From positions 1,054,001-1,118,000 of the forward strand of contig NZ_CP173660.1 of NCBI RefSeq assembly GCF_045038405.1: 64,000 nt of DNA, read 5' to 3'. This document shows, piece by piece, positions 31,923 through 40,088 of this stretch; within the stretch, counting starts at the first letter, position 1; each line of letters opens with the position of its first letter. Both the position numbers and the translations under genes were made by a program. A model generated the notes under the pieces. That model was not told where the DNA came from. It did not search any database and saw only the letters and a list, made by a program, of their open reading frames with translations. The stretch comes from Sellimonas caecigallum (GTDB lineage Bacteria; Bacillota; Clostridia; Lachnospirales; Lachnospiraceae).

Positions 31923-33779
31923 CTATTTAAACGGCAATTCTTCCTGTTCCTCTATCTTCTCAAATCCGTCTTTGTCTATATTTCCATTGAGCTTTATGTA
32001 TACGCATCTTATAGGGCTTCCATTTACCTTTTTAACCTTATTAAGTCTTCCTCCCTGCGTCTGTATCAGACTGTTTTTATCCGCCCATGATAAAAACGAC
32101 TTTTCCGAAAATCCACCCGATCGACACAGCTCTTTAAATGCTTGGTTGTAAATAATGGCATATCCATCTTCGATAACGCCCCATTTTTCACAATTGGATA
32201 ATAGATCAAATCGTTGGCTGTTCATAGCAACTTTATCAAGGATAAACTGATAGCAGCGTTCATTATCAGAGAGCTCATTTCGGTCTATTAAAACACTTTT
32301 CGCATCATCCAATGAAATATACTGCCCGTCGTTAAAAATATGCTCTGTGGCAATTTTATCGGCTGTCAGGACAATAGAAAGCGATAAGCTTTGCTTCTGC
32401 ATTTTGTCTGCATTAAACAGTTCCTTTTTAAACTCTGACTGTATTTCTCTGATGCGATCTATCCCAAGTTCCCTAATTACTTCCACAAACTTTTTTCCAG
32501 CGAATCCATAGTTCTTCTTTACCGTATCTGCCGTTTTTTGCGGATCATCGTACACTTTTTTACCACATTCGACTTCTAGGATTCTATTAATGGCACCACC
32601 TTGATTAACATAACTGCTTAAAGGTCGCTCGCCATTGCAGATCATGACATTTTTCCATCGGTTTTCCCGGTTGATGCCAAGATCTTTGTTGGATCGGCTT
32701 TTCCCTTTTCCAGAGCACAGATCATAAACAATTCCTTCAAAATTATCTCTGATCCTGGCCGATGTTTTACTTGTATCATCAAGAAACATTGGAAGATTAT
32801 TCAACATATCGGCCTTTGCTTCCAATGCTACATCTGTGGTTTTAAAATCTCCTATATAGCTGCTTTCGTCCGGATTCGCCCACACAGATGCAGCAACCAT
32901 CAGCGATACTGTTTTTCCACCTTCTGTTTCGCCCCACAAGTCCACAAAAAATGGGAGCCCTCCCAGCGGATGCACAAGTACACTTGCAAATGATGCAGCA
33001 AGTAAGAATTTAACCTCGATTCTTCCGCTTTTCCTCAAATCTTTCACGTGATCCAGCCATAATTTATAACTTCCACGTTCAGAAACACTCTCAAACGTCT
33101 GCCGAAACCTCGAATCTCCGTCAAATATAATATCCGTATCGTACGGGATGAATTCATTTTCTATCCACCCCAGCTTACTGGTTGAATATTGTACATCTAT
33201 ATAATCATCATTTCCGTTTTCCACATCTGCCAGATATTTCACTAACAGCTTTGCGTTCTCAGATGTAACTGCAATTCCTCTTCCGGACAGCGCTACGATT
33301 TTACTTGCCGATGTGATCATAATTTTAGGAACAACAATCTCATTCCATCTCCCATTTCTTTTGTACGCAAGCTTAATCTGTTCTTCTCCTGTTTCAAGAT
33401 TCTTTAGCCGTTCTATTGGGAGAATTGGATGGTAACATGCTACTTCTTCAATTCCGCCTGATGTCTGTGCATAAATCCCTGCGTCATTCGCAATCCAACC
33501 ACCACAAAACATGTTGTCATATTCTCCAGAGAAATTTGTGTAATTATCAAGGGAACAAACTGCTCTCGTCTCTTTTTCCTGTCGTTTCATTTCCCGATCT
33601 GCTTGATTATATCCTTTTAGCAGCTCATCAAAATCTGACTTAACTCCGAGCACCCTCGCTCTTCTTCCCAGCTGTACTTTGCGCTTGGACCGTTCAATAG
33701 GATCTTCGATTTCAAACAATTCGATAAAAACTTCATCATCCAAAATCGAATCAGCATCCAGTTCCTTCAACTCTTTCAA
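31923..33779 (-). CDS. DUF927-domain replication helicase
   Basis: A 618-residue protein. Residues about 85-360 are the DUF927 domain (YDNMFCGGWIANDAGIYAQT; LPFFVDLWGETEGGKTVSLM). Walker A is GETEGGKT near residue 290. FLDDTSKTS follows as a Walker B-like element. It ends in an acidic tail, EEQEELPFK. Together with the CHC2 primase it forms a phage primase-helicase pair. The stop lies 231 bp before the next gene. Confidence 0.88.
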   Translation of the reverse strand: MKELKELDADSILDDEVFIELFEIEDPIERSKRKVQLGRRARVLGVKSDFDELLKGYNQADREMKRQEKETRAVCSLDNYTNFSGEYDNMFCGGWIANDAGIYAQTSGGIEEVACYHPILPIERLKNLETGEEQIKLAYKRNGRWNEIVVPKIMITSASKIVALSGRGIAVTSENAKLLVKYLADVENGNDDYIDVQYSTSKLGWIENEFIPYDTDIIFDGDSRFRQTFESVSERGSYKLWLDHVKDLRKSGRIEVKFLLAASFASVLVHPLGGLPFFVDLWGETEGGKTVSLMVAASVWANPDESSYIGDFKTTDVALEAKADMLNNLPMFLDDTSKTSARIRDNFEGIVYDLCSGKGKSRSNKDLGINRENRWKNVMICNGERPLSSYVNQGGAINRILEVECGKKVYDDPQKTADTVKKNYGFAGKKFVEVIRELGIDRIREIQSEFKKELFNADKMQKQSLSLSIVLTADKIATEHIFNDGQYISLDDAKSVLIDRNELSDNERCYQFILDKVAMNSQRFDLLSNCEKWGVIEDGYAIIYNQAFKELCRSGGFSEKSFLSWADKNSLIQTQGGRLNKVKKVNGSPIRCVYIKLNGNIDKDGFEKIEEQEELPFK

Positions 33780-34276
33780 GTTACCACCTCTTCTCCGTTT
33801 AATATCTCATGTATGTATAATTGATATTGCAATGCATTATAGCAATCGCACCAAGTTTCCGAAAAAGGCTCTGAGCATCTTATATAATCCCGATAAATAT
33901 CCATAAGCATACTGTTTAATTCTTTCTTTTTTCTAAGTTTTTCTTCAGCTTTTTTTCGCTCTTCTTGCTTCTTCTTTCTTCGATACACAGCCAACTTAGA
34001 TTCAAACGTATTCTTTCCATATGTTCCGCCCAGACTTTCAAATGCTGTTTTAAAATCAACTTGATCCATAAGCTGCACAAAAGTAAAAATATCTCCAGAT
34101 TTCCCGCACCCAAAGCAATAAAAACTGTCTTTGTAAATTTTTAAAGAAGCTCCGTGATCTCCTTTATGAAAAGGGCAGTGGATAAACCCTGCCCTATTTG
34201 GCTGAAACCCGTATTTTTCTACAATACATTGCATATTATATGTTTTTTTAATTTCTTCACTGGTCATTTTTCTCAT
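33776..34276 (-). CDS. CHC2 zinc-finger primase-like protein
   Basis: A 166-residue protein with a DnaG-type zinc finger: FIHCPFHKGDHGASLKIYKD and FYCFGCGKSGDIFTFVQLMD (C-H-C-C). A highly basic helix follows (YRRKKKQEERKKAEEKLRKK). The toprim catalytic domain is absent, so it supplies DNA recognition to a partner, probably the DUF927 helicase it overlaps by 4 bp. ATG 34276 and ATG 34267 are both possible starts. Confidence 0.85.
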   Translation of the reverse strand: MRKMTSEEIKKTYNMQCIVEKYGFQPNRAGFIHCPFHKGDHGASLKIYKDSFYCFGCGKSGDIFTFVQLMDQVDFKTAFESLGGTYGKNTFESKLAVYRRKKKQEERKKAEEKLRKKKELNSMLMDIYRDYIRCSEPFSETWCDCYNALQYQLYIHEILNGEEVVT

Positions 34277-34769
34277 TCAGGATTTCTAAGATTCTTTTTC
34301 CGGTATCTTTCTTGTCGCAAAATTCAAAGCGAACATTGTATCGATCGCGAATGGTGCATAAAGATTTGTAAAGCTGATCGCCATCTACTGCTTTAGCGGA
34401 AACTACATACTTTTTTCGTTTTCCGCTCTCCCATTTCCACCGCACTTCATGCTTTCTTGGATTTTTCCAGAAATACACATCCTCGATATTATTGATATCC
34501 GGACCATGTTCTATTAAAATCACAAGCCTGATTCCGGCCTGCATCGCTTTTACAAGTTCCTTTTTAAACCTTTCGTGCTGTTGACAAACGTTTCCGCATA
34601 ATTCCTGTAAGTTTTGTTTTCTGTCAATAATCAGCCTGGGATTGTCTAAAGACATATAATCCCCAACCAATAACTTGCTGGAAAAATGATTTACACCCTG
34701 TTCATCGAATGTCTTAATAATCTTTCTGATTGCTCTCGCTTTCTCCCTGCTGTCAATCTGAATATCCAT
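34257..34769 (-). CDS. ERCC4-domain nuclease
   Basis: A 170-residue protein. The N-terminus has MDIQIDSREK and later VGDYMSLDNPRLIIDRKQNL, the ERK/D-type catalytic motif of ERCC4/XPF nucleases. ILIEHGPDINNIEDV follows. It probably cuts branched DNA during phage replication or recombination, next to the Sak4-like ATPase and SSB-like protein. It overlaps the primase gene. Confidence 0.85.
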   Translation of the reverse strand: MDIQIDSREKARAIRKIIKTFDEQGVNHFSSKLLVGDYMSLDNPRLIIDRKQNLQELCGNVCQQHERFKKELVKAMQAGIRLVILIEHGPDINNIEDVYFWKNPRKHEVRWKWESGKRKKYVVSAKAVDGDQLYKSLCTIRDRYNVRFEFCDKKDTGKRILEILNEKNDQ

Positions 34770-34770
34770 T

Positions 34771-34980
34771 TCATTCCACCTCCTTGTCTTCTGGTAGTCT
34801 TTTCACTACAAATCTCCATTTTCTCGCATCATTACCAATCTTCTGTATAAGCCTTGCCTCTGCAAGCATTGGTGTATCTTCGCATATTCCAAACTGAAAT
34901 TTCTTTGCCGATGTATTATATATTCCGTATTTTGCTCCATTTTTACCATACATTCTTTCCTGGCGATTCATTTCATCCAC
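34771..34980 (-). CDS. Small hypothetical replication-block protein
   Basis: A 69-residue basic protein (MDEMNRQERMYGKNGAKYGI; TPMLAEARLIQKIGNDARKW). It lies between the SSB-like and ERCC4 genes with 1-2 bp gaps, so it is cotranscribed. Proteins like this, sometimes annotated as conserved phage protein, have no assigned function. Confidence 0.65.
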   Translation of the reverse strand: MDEMNRQERMYGKNGAKYGIYNTSAKKFQFGICEDTPMLAEARLIQKIGNDARKWRFVVKRLPEDKEVE

Positions 34981-34982
34981 CC

Positions 34983-35588
34983 CTAATTGAATGGTAATTC
35001 TTCATCAATTCCTTCCGGAATATTCATGAAGCCATCTCCCGCCGGTGTAGATCCTGGATGATACCCATTGATATGATTTTTGTACGCCTGAGTTTCGGAC
35101 ATGTCTGGAATCTGTGCATCCATCACTTTATCAATGGATACAAACCAACGAAGGACACGTTTTTCAATTTCTCGGCCATTGTAATAGTCCATCTGCGGAC
35201 CAAATACACCACCAATCAACTTGCCCTTGAACTGTGCCTCAAAGTTATCTCCCCACTGCGTCTCGAATCCTTTATTAGAATGCTCCACGCAAGTGATAAA
35301 CGTCTTAAATGATCTACTGCAGTTTCCTTCACTGTCTTCCGTAAGAATATATTGCGTTGCCTGATTTGGCCATTTTTTCTCAGGACGAATATCATCACGG
35401 AACATCTTTTCAAAATATCCATGCTGCTTATCATCCTTTGTAAAATCAAAAGATATTTTGATCATATCTTTTCCCATCTTTGACTTCATTTCTTTTACTT
35501 CTTTTATGATCATCTTGTGACCACCAAGTTCTACTGGAATAAATTCTCCCTGAGCCTGTGTTTTTTCGTAATTATTCGGTTTCTTCAT
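34983..35588 (-). CDS. SSB-like phage replication protein (DUF669-like)
   Basis: A 201-residue protein with a beta-rich OB-like core (GEFIPVELGGHKMIIKEVKE; DMIKISFDFTKDDKQHGYFE) and an acidic C-terminal tail ending DEELPFN. This tail matches the SSB C-terminal peptide that recruits replication proteins. It neighbours a Sak4-like ATPase. Single-strand DNA binding is inferred from context and tail. Confidence 0.75.
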   Translation of the reverse strand: MKKPNNYEKTQAQGEFIPVELGGHKMIIKEVKEMKSKMGKDMIKISFDFTKDDKQHGYFEKMFRDDIRPEKKWPNQATQYILTEDSEGNCSRSFKTFITCVEHSNKGFETQWGDNFEAQFKGKLIGGVFGPQMDYYNGREIEKRVLRWFVSIDKVMDAQIPDMSETQAYKNHINGYHPGSTPAGDGFMNIPEGIDEELPFN

Positions 35589-35590
35589 GC

Positions 35591-36232
35591 TTAAAACTCC
35601 TCCAATGCCTTAATCACTTCTACAATATCGTTGTCGATCTCCATCTGTTCAAATGCCCCCATAGGACTTTTTGCTGTACTGTTGTTTGCCTGCGTCTCAA
35701 ACTTATACTGTCCATCCACGCACTTACTCAGCAATACTGTCGTAAACTTCGATTCCAGGCAGATCTTGTCCAATTTTTTTCCGGAAGTTTTGATTCGTGT
35801 GAACATATACCCAGCCTCATCATGGTCCGTCTGCGTATGTGCCGTAAAAATAATTGTCAAATCATCTCTATATGTATATGCTTCGCAAACCAGATCCCAA
35901 ACGCACGCTGCCAGATCAACCCACTTGTCGTACCCTTTTTCCTTGCTCCGGCGCATCTCATCGGCTACCATTAATCCATTGATGGTGTCAACAACTATCA
36001 CTTTAATTCCCGGGCAGCCCTCTGCTATCCTTTTAATAAACTGCCTAACTATGTTCGCATCATCTGTTGCTTTGTAATTTTTGTTATCTGCATTGTATTG
36101 GCTTCTCCAACCTTTCCACGAAAGCCCTTTCATGTCAGCGTCAATATAATATGTACTCTTTGGATCCAAATTTCTCATTGATGTCGTCTTTCCAGATCCA
36201 GATTCTCCCATAATTGCAATTACTTTGCTCAT
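35591..36232 (-). CDS. Sak4-like RecA-fold ATPase
   Basis: A 213-residue protein. Walker A GESGSGKTT is at residues 9-17 and the Walker B-like IKVIVVDTINGL near 76-87. The rest matches the AAA_24/phage nucleotide-binding family. Sak4-type proteins anneal or exchange single strands, usually with an SSB partner, encoded directly downstream. Confidence 0.87.
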   Translation of the reverse strand: MSKVIAIMGESGSGKTTSMRNLDPKSTYYIDADMKGLSWKGWRSQYNADNKNYKATDDANIVRQFIKRIAEGCPGIKVIVVDTINGLMVADEMRRSKEKGYDKWVDLAACVWDLVCEAYTYRDDLTIIFTAHTQTDHDEAGYMFTRIKTSGKKLDKICLESKFTTVLLSKCVDGQYKFETQANNSTAKSPMGAFEQMEIDNDIVEVIKALEEF

Positions 36233-36235
36233 CTA

Positions 36236-36592
36236 TTACTCCTCCTTCAAAAACTCAAAATCACTCAACAGCTGCTCTTTAACTTGTTCCGCATTTTCCA
36301 GCCCCAACAGATCTTCGTTTTCTGGAACAGTAAAAATGATATCTCCAGCAATTGGCCATCCATGTTTCTCTGTTCCATAAAAATAACTTCCAAGCTGATT
36401 TAACGGTAATTTCTTCAGATGTCCTTCTTCGTCACACAGAAACATCATTGGTTGTCTGAAATAATCAAATAGTCTTTGCGTTTTTACTGTCTCAAACATC
36501 CCTCCGACTGCTTTCTGTATGTCTCTATAATCATCGAAATCTACATTAATAATTGATACAATATTATCTGTCGTTACTTTCACTGTTTTCAT
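36236..36592 (-). CDS. DUF3846-like protein
   Basis: A 118-residue protein (VKVTTDNIVSIINVDFDDYR, then FLCDEEGHLKKLPLNQLGSY and GWPIAGDIIFTV). The MFLCDEEGxLKxLPxN and PIxGDxIF patterns mark DUF3846. The family is common in phages and plasmids of Firmicutes and has no proved function. It lies in the replication operon. Confidence 0.78.
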   Translation of the reverse strand: MKTVKVTTDNIVSIINVDFDDYRDIQKAVGGMFETVKTQRLFDYFRQPMMFLCDEEGHLKKLPLNQLGSYFYGTEKHGWPIAGDIIFTVPENEDLLGLENAEQVKEQLLSDFEFLKEE

Positions 36593-36602
36593 GCTTGTTC
36601 TC

Positions 36603-37088
36603 CTATCTAATCCTAAGACTTTCTGTCTGCGTCAAATGAGCCCATGAAACTTCGTTCTCTTTCAAAAAGTTTTTAATGGCCGTCTTGTCCAGTTTTGGAT
36701 CCTGTGGAATAAGATACTGTTCTGGGATATCTTCCTTATGATCAATCACTACACTTGGCGGATTTTTTTGAATACCAAAATTAAATAAAGCTGTTTTGAA
36801 TTTTTTCTTTCCGGTAAGCACCATGGAATTTTCCAAGTTCTTCTTGATACTGGAAATATTGTTTTTTATCAGATTCTTTTTCCTGATCAGTCTGTCTATC
36901 TCTTTATCGATCACATCAATATCGCCGTTTAATTCAGCGATTACTTTCGCATAACCATCTGCTTTTTCTTCAAACTCAAATTCAATTCCCTCCATTGTGT
37001 CTGAAATCATCTTTTGATCCATGGCTTCCTCCATTGCCATTTCCTTTAACTGTATAAGTTGCCCTGTTATTTCATATAATGTACCCAT
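36603..37088 (-). CDS. Siphovirus Gp157-like protein
   Basis: A 161-residue protein with an N-terminal coiled coil (TGQLIQLKEMAMEEAMDQKM, IDVIDKEIDRLIRKKNLIKN) and a conserved C-terminus (FNFGIQKNPPSVVIDHKEDI; LDKTAIKNFLKE). This is the Gp157 family, reported in streptococcal phages to give resistance or to take part in replication; the mechanism is unknown. Confidence 0.88.
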   Translation of the reverse strand: MGTLYEITGQLIQLKEMAMEEAMDQKMISDTMEGIEFEFEEKADGYAKVIAELNGDIDVIDKEIDRLIRKKNLIKNNISSIKKNLENSMVLTGKKKFKTALFNFGIQKNPPSVVIDHKEDIPEQYLIPQDPKLDKTAIKNFLKENEVSWAHLTQTESLRIR

Positions 37089-37238
37089 TTATTTTTCCTC
37101 CACTTTCTCAATCCCTAAAATTGCCAGAATTACATTTTCGTCAACAATTCTGGTTGTGTTCACATATCTTTCCACCGCTCGGATATAGTGGATTGCTTCT
37201 CCTGCTGGAATATCATCATTAAATTTATAATTCTTCAT
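37089..37238 (-). CDS. Small hypothetical protein
   Basis: A 49-residue protein from ATG 37238 (MKNYKFNDDIPAGEAIHYIR, then VDENVILAILGIEKVEEK), with GAAAGGAAAGGTCAA upstream. The longer upstream frame lacks a ribosome-binding site. It abuts the Gp157 gene. Confidence 0.6.
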   Translation of the reverse strand: MKNYKFNDDIPAGEAIHYIRAVERYVNTTRIVDENVILAILGIEKVEEK

Positions 37239-37311
37239 TTGACCTTTCCTTTCAAATTTCTTATAATAAAGTTGGTATTTTTTCTTGAGTGCATATATGG
37301 GATGGCCGTCC

Positions 37312-37557
37312 CTATGCACTCTTTTTCATTTCCTGCTGCCGGTTCCAAATCTTGATGTATCTGTGCTCCATACATTGGGCATATCGGTATGTAATCCATG
37401 ACAATACCATGACCAAGAGTGCGATCACAGCCCTCGCCAGGATCATCCTCCCCGGCAGGTTGTCCGGTATGCTGGCCAGAAGGAAAAATCCGATCACACC
37501 GGACGTCATGCATCCTTCCCGTAGCCATCGGAGCTTTCTCAATCTTCTCCTCTGCAT
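37312..37557 (-). CDS. Small basic membrane protein
   Basis: An 81-residue protein from ATG 37557 (MQRRRLRKLRWLREG). It has a very basic N-terminus, two hydrophobic segments (VIGFFLLASIP and LARAVIALLVMVLSWITY) and a basic tail. GGGAGGTGGAAAAG precedes the start. A competing frame (37235-37528) has low-complexity composition and is treated as a shadow. Role unknown. Confidence 0.6.
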   Translation of the reverse strand: MQRRRLRKLRWLREGCMTSGVIGFFLLASIPDNLPGRMILARAVIALLVMVLSWITYRYAQCMEHRYIKIWNRQQEMKKSA

Positions 37558-37583
37558 CTTTTCCACCTCCCTCTTGCCTGTCA

Positions 37584-37823
37584 TCAGATCAGTATTTTTA
37601 TTCGGTTTTCCTCAGATGCGTCCAATGCATCCAGAATTTTCCACAATTCACGCAATGTACAAGTATCCGGATTGTTGATTCTTTTGTTAAGCGTCGAATA
37701 CGACATTCCTGTTGCTTTCGCAAGCTTTCTCTGGTCCGTATGCTGCTCCAGGATGCAGATCTTCAGAACCCTGGATGCACGGTCCTGACGTTCCTGCGTT
37801 TTGGTTAAAAGCACTTTTGGCAT
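37584..37823 (-). CDS. Small helix-turn-helix protein
   Basis: A 79-residue protein with QRKLAKATGMSYSTLNKRIN, a helix-turn-helix, followed by TLRELWKILDALDASEENRI. It reads leftward and is the first gene of the long early operon, so it may act as an early regulator or autorepressor. AAAGGAGGCATGAAGT precedes the ATG. Confidence 0.75.
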   Translation of the reverse strand: MPKVLLTKTQERQDRASRVLKICILEQHTDQRKLAKATGMSYSTLNKRINNPDTCTLRELWKILDALDASEENRIKILI

Positions 37824-37856
37824 ACTTCATGCCTCCTTTCCTTCCTGTGAATTTTT

Positions 37857-37865
37857 TGCTATAAT
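37857..37865 (+). promoter_or_regulatory. Extended -10 promoter of the membrane-anchored gene
   Basis: TGCTATAAT at 37857-37865 is a full extended -10 element. No good -35 is visible. It reads rightward to the gene at 37898 and lies in the divergent gap with the helix-turn-helix gene. Confidence 0.5.
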
Positions 37866-37897
37866 CTTCCTATCAAATGATGAAAGGAATGATTGTT

Positions 37898-38332
37898 TTG
37901 AAATTAGATGCAACTATTACCATTTCAATAATTCTTGCTATATGCGCTCTATTCGCCCCGTCAATCACTGCGCTAATCAATAATCGCCACCAATACAAAA
38001 TGCGAAAATTGGAATTGGAATACGATTTCAAAAGCCAACATTCAAGTATCACTTACAAAAATAAATACGATACATATAAAGCTTTTCTGGATAGCGCAGG
38101 CGATTATAGTTTGATGCACGACTATGCGGGAAATTACATAAAAATGCTTTCCTGCTCGCAAAATGCACTTCTACTATGCGACAGCGAAACAAAACCATTT
38201 TTACTAAAGTTCATCAAAGGTTTAGATGAAAATATGACATCTGATAGTCATGAATATAAGATTCTACTAAGTGGCATAGCCGAATCCTTCAATCGAGAGC
38301 TTTCTTCGCTATCCAGTGAATACAACAACTAA
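37898..38332 (+). CDS. Membrane-anchored prophage protein, lysogen-expressed
   Basis: About 144 residues if TTG 37898 is used (AAAGGAATGATTG in front); ATG 37877 would add seven. It has one N-terminal membrane helix (ITISIILAICALFAPSITAL) and a cytosolic, helical domain with YKNKYDTYKAFLDSAGDYSL. It is a single gene against the direction of the early operon. This suggests expression in the lysogen, for example for superinfection exclusion or phage defence, but that is inference. Its 3' end overlaps a convergent small membrane gene. Confidence 0.6.
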   Translation: MKLDATITISIILAICALFAPSITALINNRHQYKMRKLELEYDFKSQHSSITYKNKYDTYKAFLDSAGDYSLMHDYAGNYIKMLSCSQNALLLCDSETKPFLLKFIKGLDENMTSDSHEYKILLSGIAESFNRELSSLSSEYNN

Positions 38333-38461
38333 AGCGAACAAAAATACAATGAATAGTGCCCAGACAGGATAAACCTTGTCCTCGGGTGCTATTTTTTTCA
38401 TAAGTCGTACCGCAAGCAATGCAACTGCCGCCATCCCCGCTATCAATAACACATTTAACAT
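38309..38461 (-). CDS. Small two-helix membrane protein
   Basis: A 50-residue protein: MLNVLLIAGMAAVALLAVRL, a short charged loop (KKIAPEDKVY), then WALFIVFLFALVVVF. GAAAGAGGTGGTGTAGAG precedes the ATG at 38461. It is convergent with, and overlaps by 24 bp, the membrane-anchored gene on the other strand, so their transcripts are antisense at the ends. It may be an early membrane effector. I do not recognise the family. Confidence 0.6.
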   Translation of the reverse strand: MLNVLLIAGMAAVALLAVRLMKKIAPEDKVYPVWALFIVFLFALVVVFTG

Positions 38462-38590
38462 CTCTACACCACCTCTTTCTTGTCTGCCTCACTAAACTTC
38501 TTTTATTATGCATCCCCTCTGTTACGATAATTACCAGTTGATTTCCTTTTACGGAAATGCTATAGTAATTTTATCGAACAAATGTTTGGT

Positions 38591-38788
38591 TTATGATGCT
38601 TTAAAAAGTTCCTCAAGAGATGTTGCGGGAGAAACTATTCTTCTTATTTCAAGCACTTCGTTCCAAGTAAATGCGGTTACACCGTTAATCTTATTACGAA
38701 GGCTTCGCTCAGTGATTCCGATTTCTAATGCCAAATCACGAATACTAATATCGGCCTTAACCATTTCTCCCCGAAGCACTCTGTACAT
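38591..38788 (-). CDS. Cro-like XRE regulator
   Basis: A 65-residue helix-turn-helix protein (MVKADISIRDLALEIGITER, SLRNKINGVTAFTWNEVLEI). It is divergent from the CI-like gene, with shared operators between them. It probably opposes the repressor when the lytic cycle starts. AAAGAAAGGAGTGGTTCA precedes the ATG. Confidence 0.8.
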   Translation of the reverse strand: MYRVLRGEMVKADISIRDLALEIGITERSLRNKINGVTAFTWNEVLEIRRIVSPATSLEELFKAS

Positions 38789-38809
38789 TGAACCACTCCT
38801 TTCTTTTTT

Positions 38810-38819
38810 CCGTTAACGG
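38810..38819. promoter_or_regulatory. Operator palindrome CCGTTAACGG
   Basis: A perfect 10-bp palindrome in the Cro leader. Related half-sites lie at 38842 (CCGTTAATT), 38883 (CCGTCAAC), 38908 (TTAACGG) and 38935-38944 (CCGTCAACGG). They spread across the divergent promoters as expected for phage repressor operators. Confidence 0.65.
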
Positions 38820-38832
38820 TTATTATGCTCGT

Positions 38833-38861
38833 ATTATATATCCGTTAATTACTATTGTCAA
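38833..38861 (-). promoter_or_regulatory. Cro-side promoter
   Basis: On the minus strand, TTGACA (38856-38861), 17 bp and TATAAT (38833-38838): a full consensus promoter. The spacer contains the half-site TTAACGG, so repressor binding would block it. Confidence 0.85.
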
Positions 38862-38924
38862 TACAAAATTAGAAAGTTTTTTCCGTCAACTATTAATTTG
38901 TAACTTTTAACGGAAATATATTTC

Positions 38925-38953
38925 TTGACTATATCCGTCAACGGTGCTATATT
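38925..38953 (+). promoter_or_regulatory. CI-side promoter with operator in the spacer
   Basis: TTGACT (38925-38930), 17 bp and TATATT (38948-38953). The operator CCGTCAACGG (38935-38944) lies in the spacer, predicting that the repressor limits its own synthesis. Confidence 0.75.
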
Positions 38954-38975
38954 CATTTCATAAGGAGGAATAAAT

Positions 38976-39290
38976 ATGGGCCTGGAGAAAATAGAGGAAT
39001 ACAAGAGGCGTCTTGGAATGACAACAGCAGAGCTAGCGGAAAAATCCGGAGTTCCGAAGGGCACTTTGGATAAAATATTGTCCGGCGTCACAAAAGACCC
39101 AAAGCTTGAAACATTAAAGGCGATTGCTCGTGTTTTAGGATGCACATTAGATGATTTTGACGATGTACCTCGTAAAAAAACTATGGAGCCATCATATGAA
39201 GACGTAGAACAGCTTATTGCTCGTAATGGAAAAGAATTTTCAACTGAGCAGAAAATGAGATTAATCAAACTTTTGTCCGAAATAGATTAG
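38976..39290 (+). CDS. CI-like XRE repressor
   Basis: A 104-residue protein. The N-terminal helix-turn-helix is YKRRLGMTTAELAEKSGVPK followed by TLDKILSGVTKDPKLETLKA; the C-terminal part is a short helical dimer-like domain (SYEDVEQLIARNGKEFSTEQ). It is followed by an ImmA-like peptidase, the ImmR-ImmA pattern in which the peptidase cleaves the repressor on induction. AAGGAGGAATAAAT precedes the ATG. Confidence 0.88.
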   Translation: MGLEKIEEYKRRLGMTTAELAEKSGVPKGTLDKILSGVTKDPKLETLKAIARVLGCTLDDFDDVPRKKTMEPSYEDVEQLIARNGKEFSTEQKMRLIKLLSEID

Positions 39291-39306
39291 CAGAGGACTG
39301 ATTTAT

Positions 39307-40029
39307 TTGGATTACAACAAAATAGTTACTGCAACCATTGAAGTATTCCGGAAATGTGATATCCATTCATTTCCGATCGACTGCGAGGCTTTACTCAAAC
39401 ATTACGGGTACCGGCTTTTTTCCTATAAGGAATTACGAGACCGGAACCCAGAATTGTATAGTCTGAGTCTGGGATACTCTGAAGATGCTTTCCGATCAGG
39501 CGCATCGAAGATCGTAGCATATAATTCCGATCGACCGCGCGGTCGTATTCGATTTTCGCTGATGCACGAACTGGGACACCATGTCTTAGGGCACACTGGA
39601 TTATCCAATCAGAACGAAAAAGAAGCAAATGCTTTTGCCAGCCATATACTGGCACCTCGGATGGCGATACACTATTCCGGATGCAAAAACGCGAATGACG
39701 TGGCCAGATTGTTTGATATGTCTTTCGAGGCCGCTGACAACGCTTTTATAGATTACCGACGCTGGCATCGGAATGTGGTTATATATAAGATGTCCACAGT
39801 TGACAAAGCGATGTATGCCCACTTCTACAATAAAGAGCAGAAATGCTTTGTTTGGAGTATACATAGATGTGATTTTTGCGGAAGAATTTTATATAACTCA
39901 TCGGAACCGCGCTGCACTATCTGCGTGCTGCCTTCTATTCCCAAAAAAACTCATATTTATTATCACGATTTTGACGAAAACGACAGAATATTGCAGCGTC
40001 AGCATTTGAAATGGTTGTATGATTTTTAA
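39307..40029 (+). CDS. ImmA/IrrE-family metallopeptidase
   Basis: A 240-residue protein starting at TTG (AGAGGACTGATTTA upstream). The zinc protease motif HELGHHVLGH lies near residue 88, and NEKEANAFASHILAPR near 102-117 supplies the third ligand. A C-terminal CxxC...CxxC (HRCDFCGR, PRCTICVL) suggests a zinc knuckle not present in minimal ImmA. It probably cleaves the adjacent repressor to induce the prophage. Confidence 0.9.
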   Translation: MDYNKIVTATIEVFRKCDIHSFPIDCEALLKHYGYRLFSYKELRDRNPELYSLSLGYSEDAFRSGASKIVAYNSDRPRGRIRFSLMHELGHHVLGHTGLSNQNEKEANAFASHILAPRMAIHYSGCKNANDVARLFDMSFEAADNAFIDYRRWHRNVVIYKMSTVDKAMYAHFYNKEQKCFVWSIHRCDFCGRILYNSSEPRCTICVLPSIPKKTHIYYHDFDENDRILQRQHLKWLYDF

Positions 40030-40088
40030 TGGTATAATCGCTACGGCGTTTATATATTGATTGAGGTTGTAGAAAGAGAGGAAACAAA

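Noticed and set aside
37235..37528. A 97-codon minus-strand frame overlapping the small membrane protein
   Set aside because: Composition is unlike a soluble protein, it lacks a good start site, and the overlapping frame has a strong ribosome-binding site and clear membrane helices.
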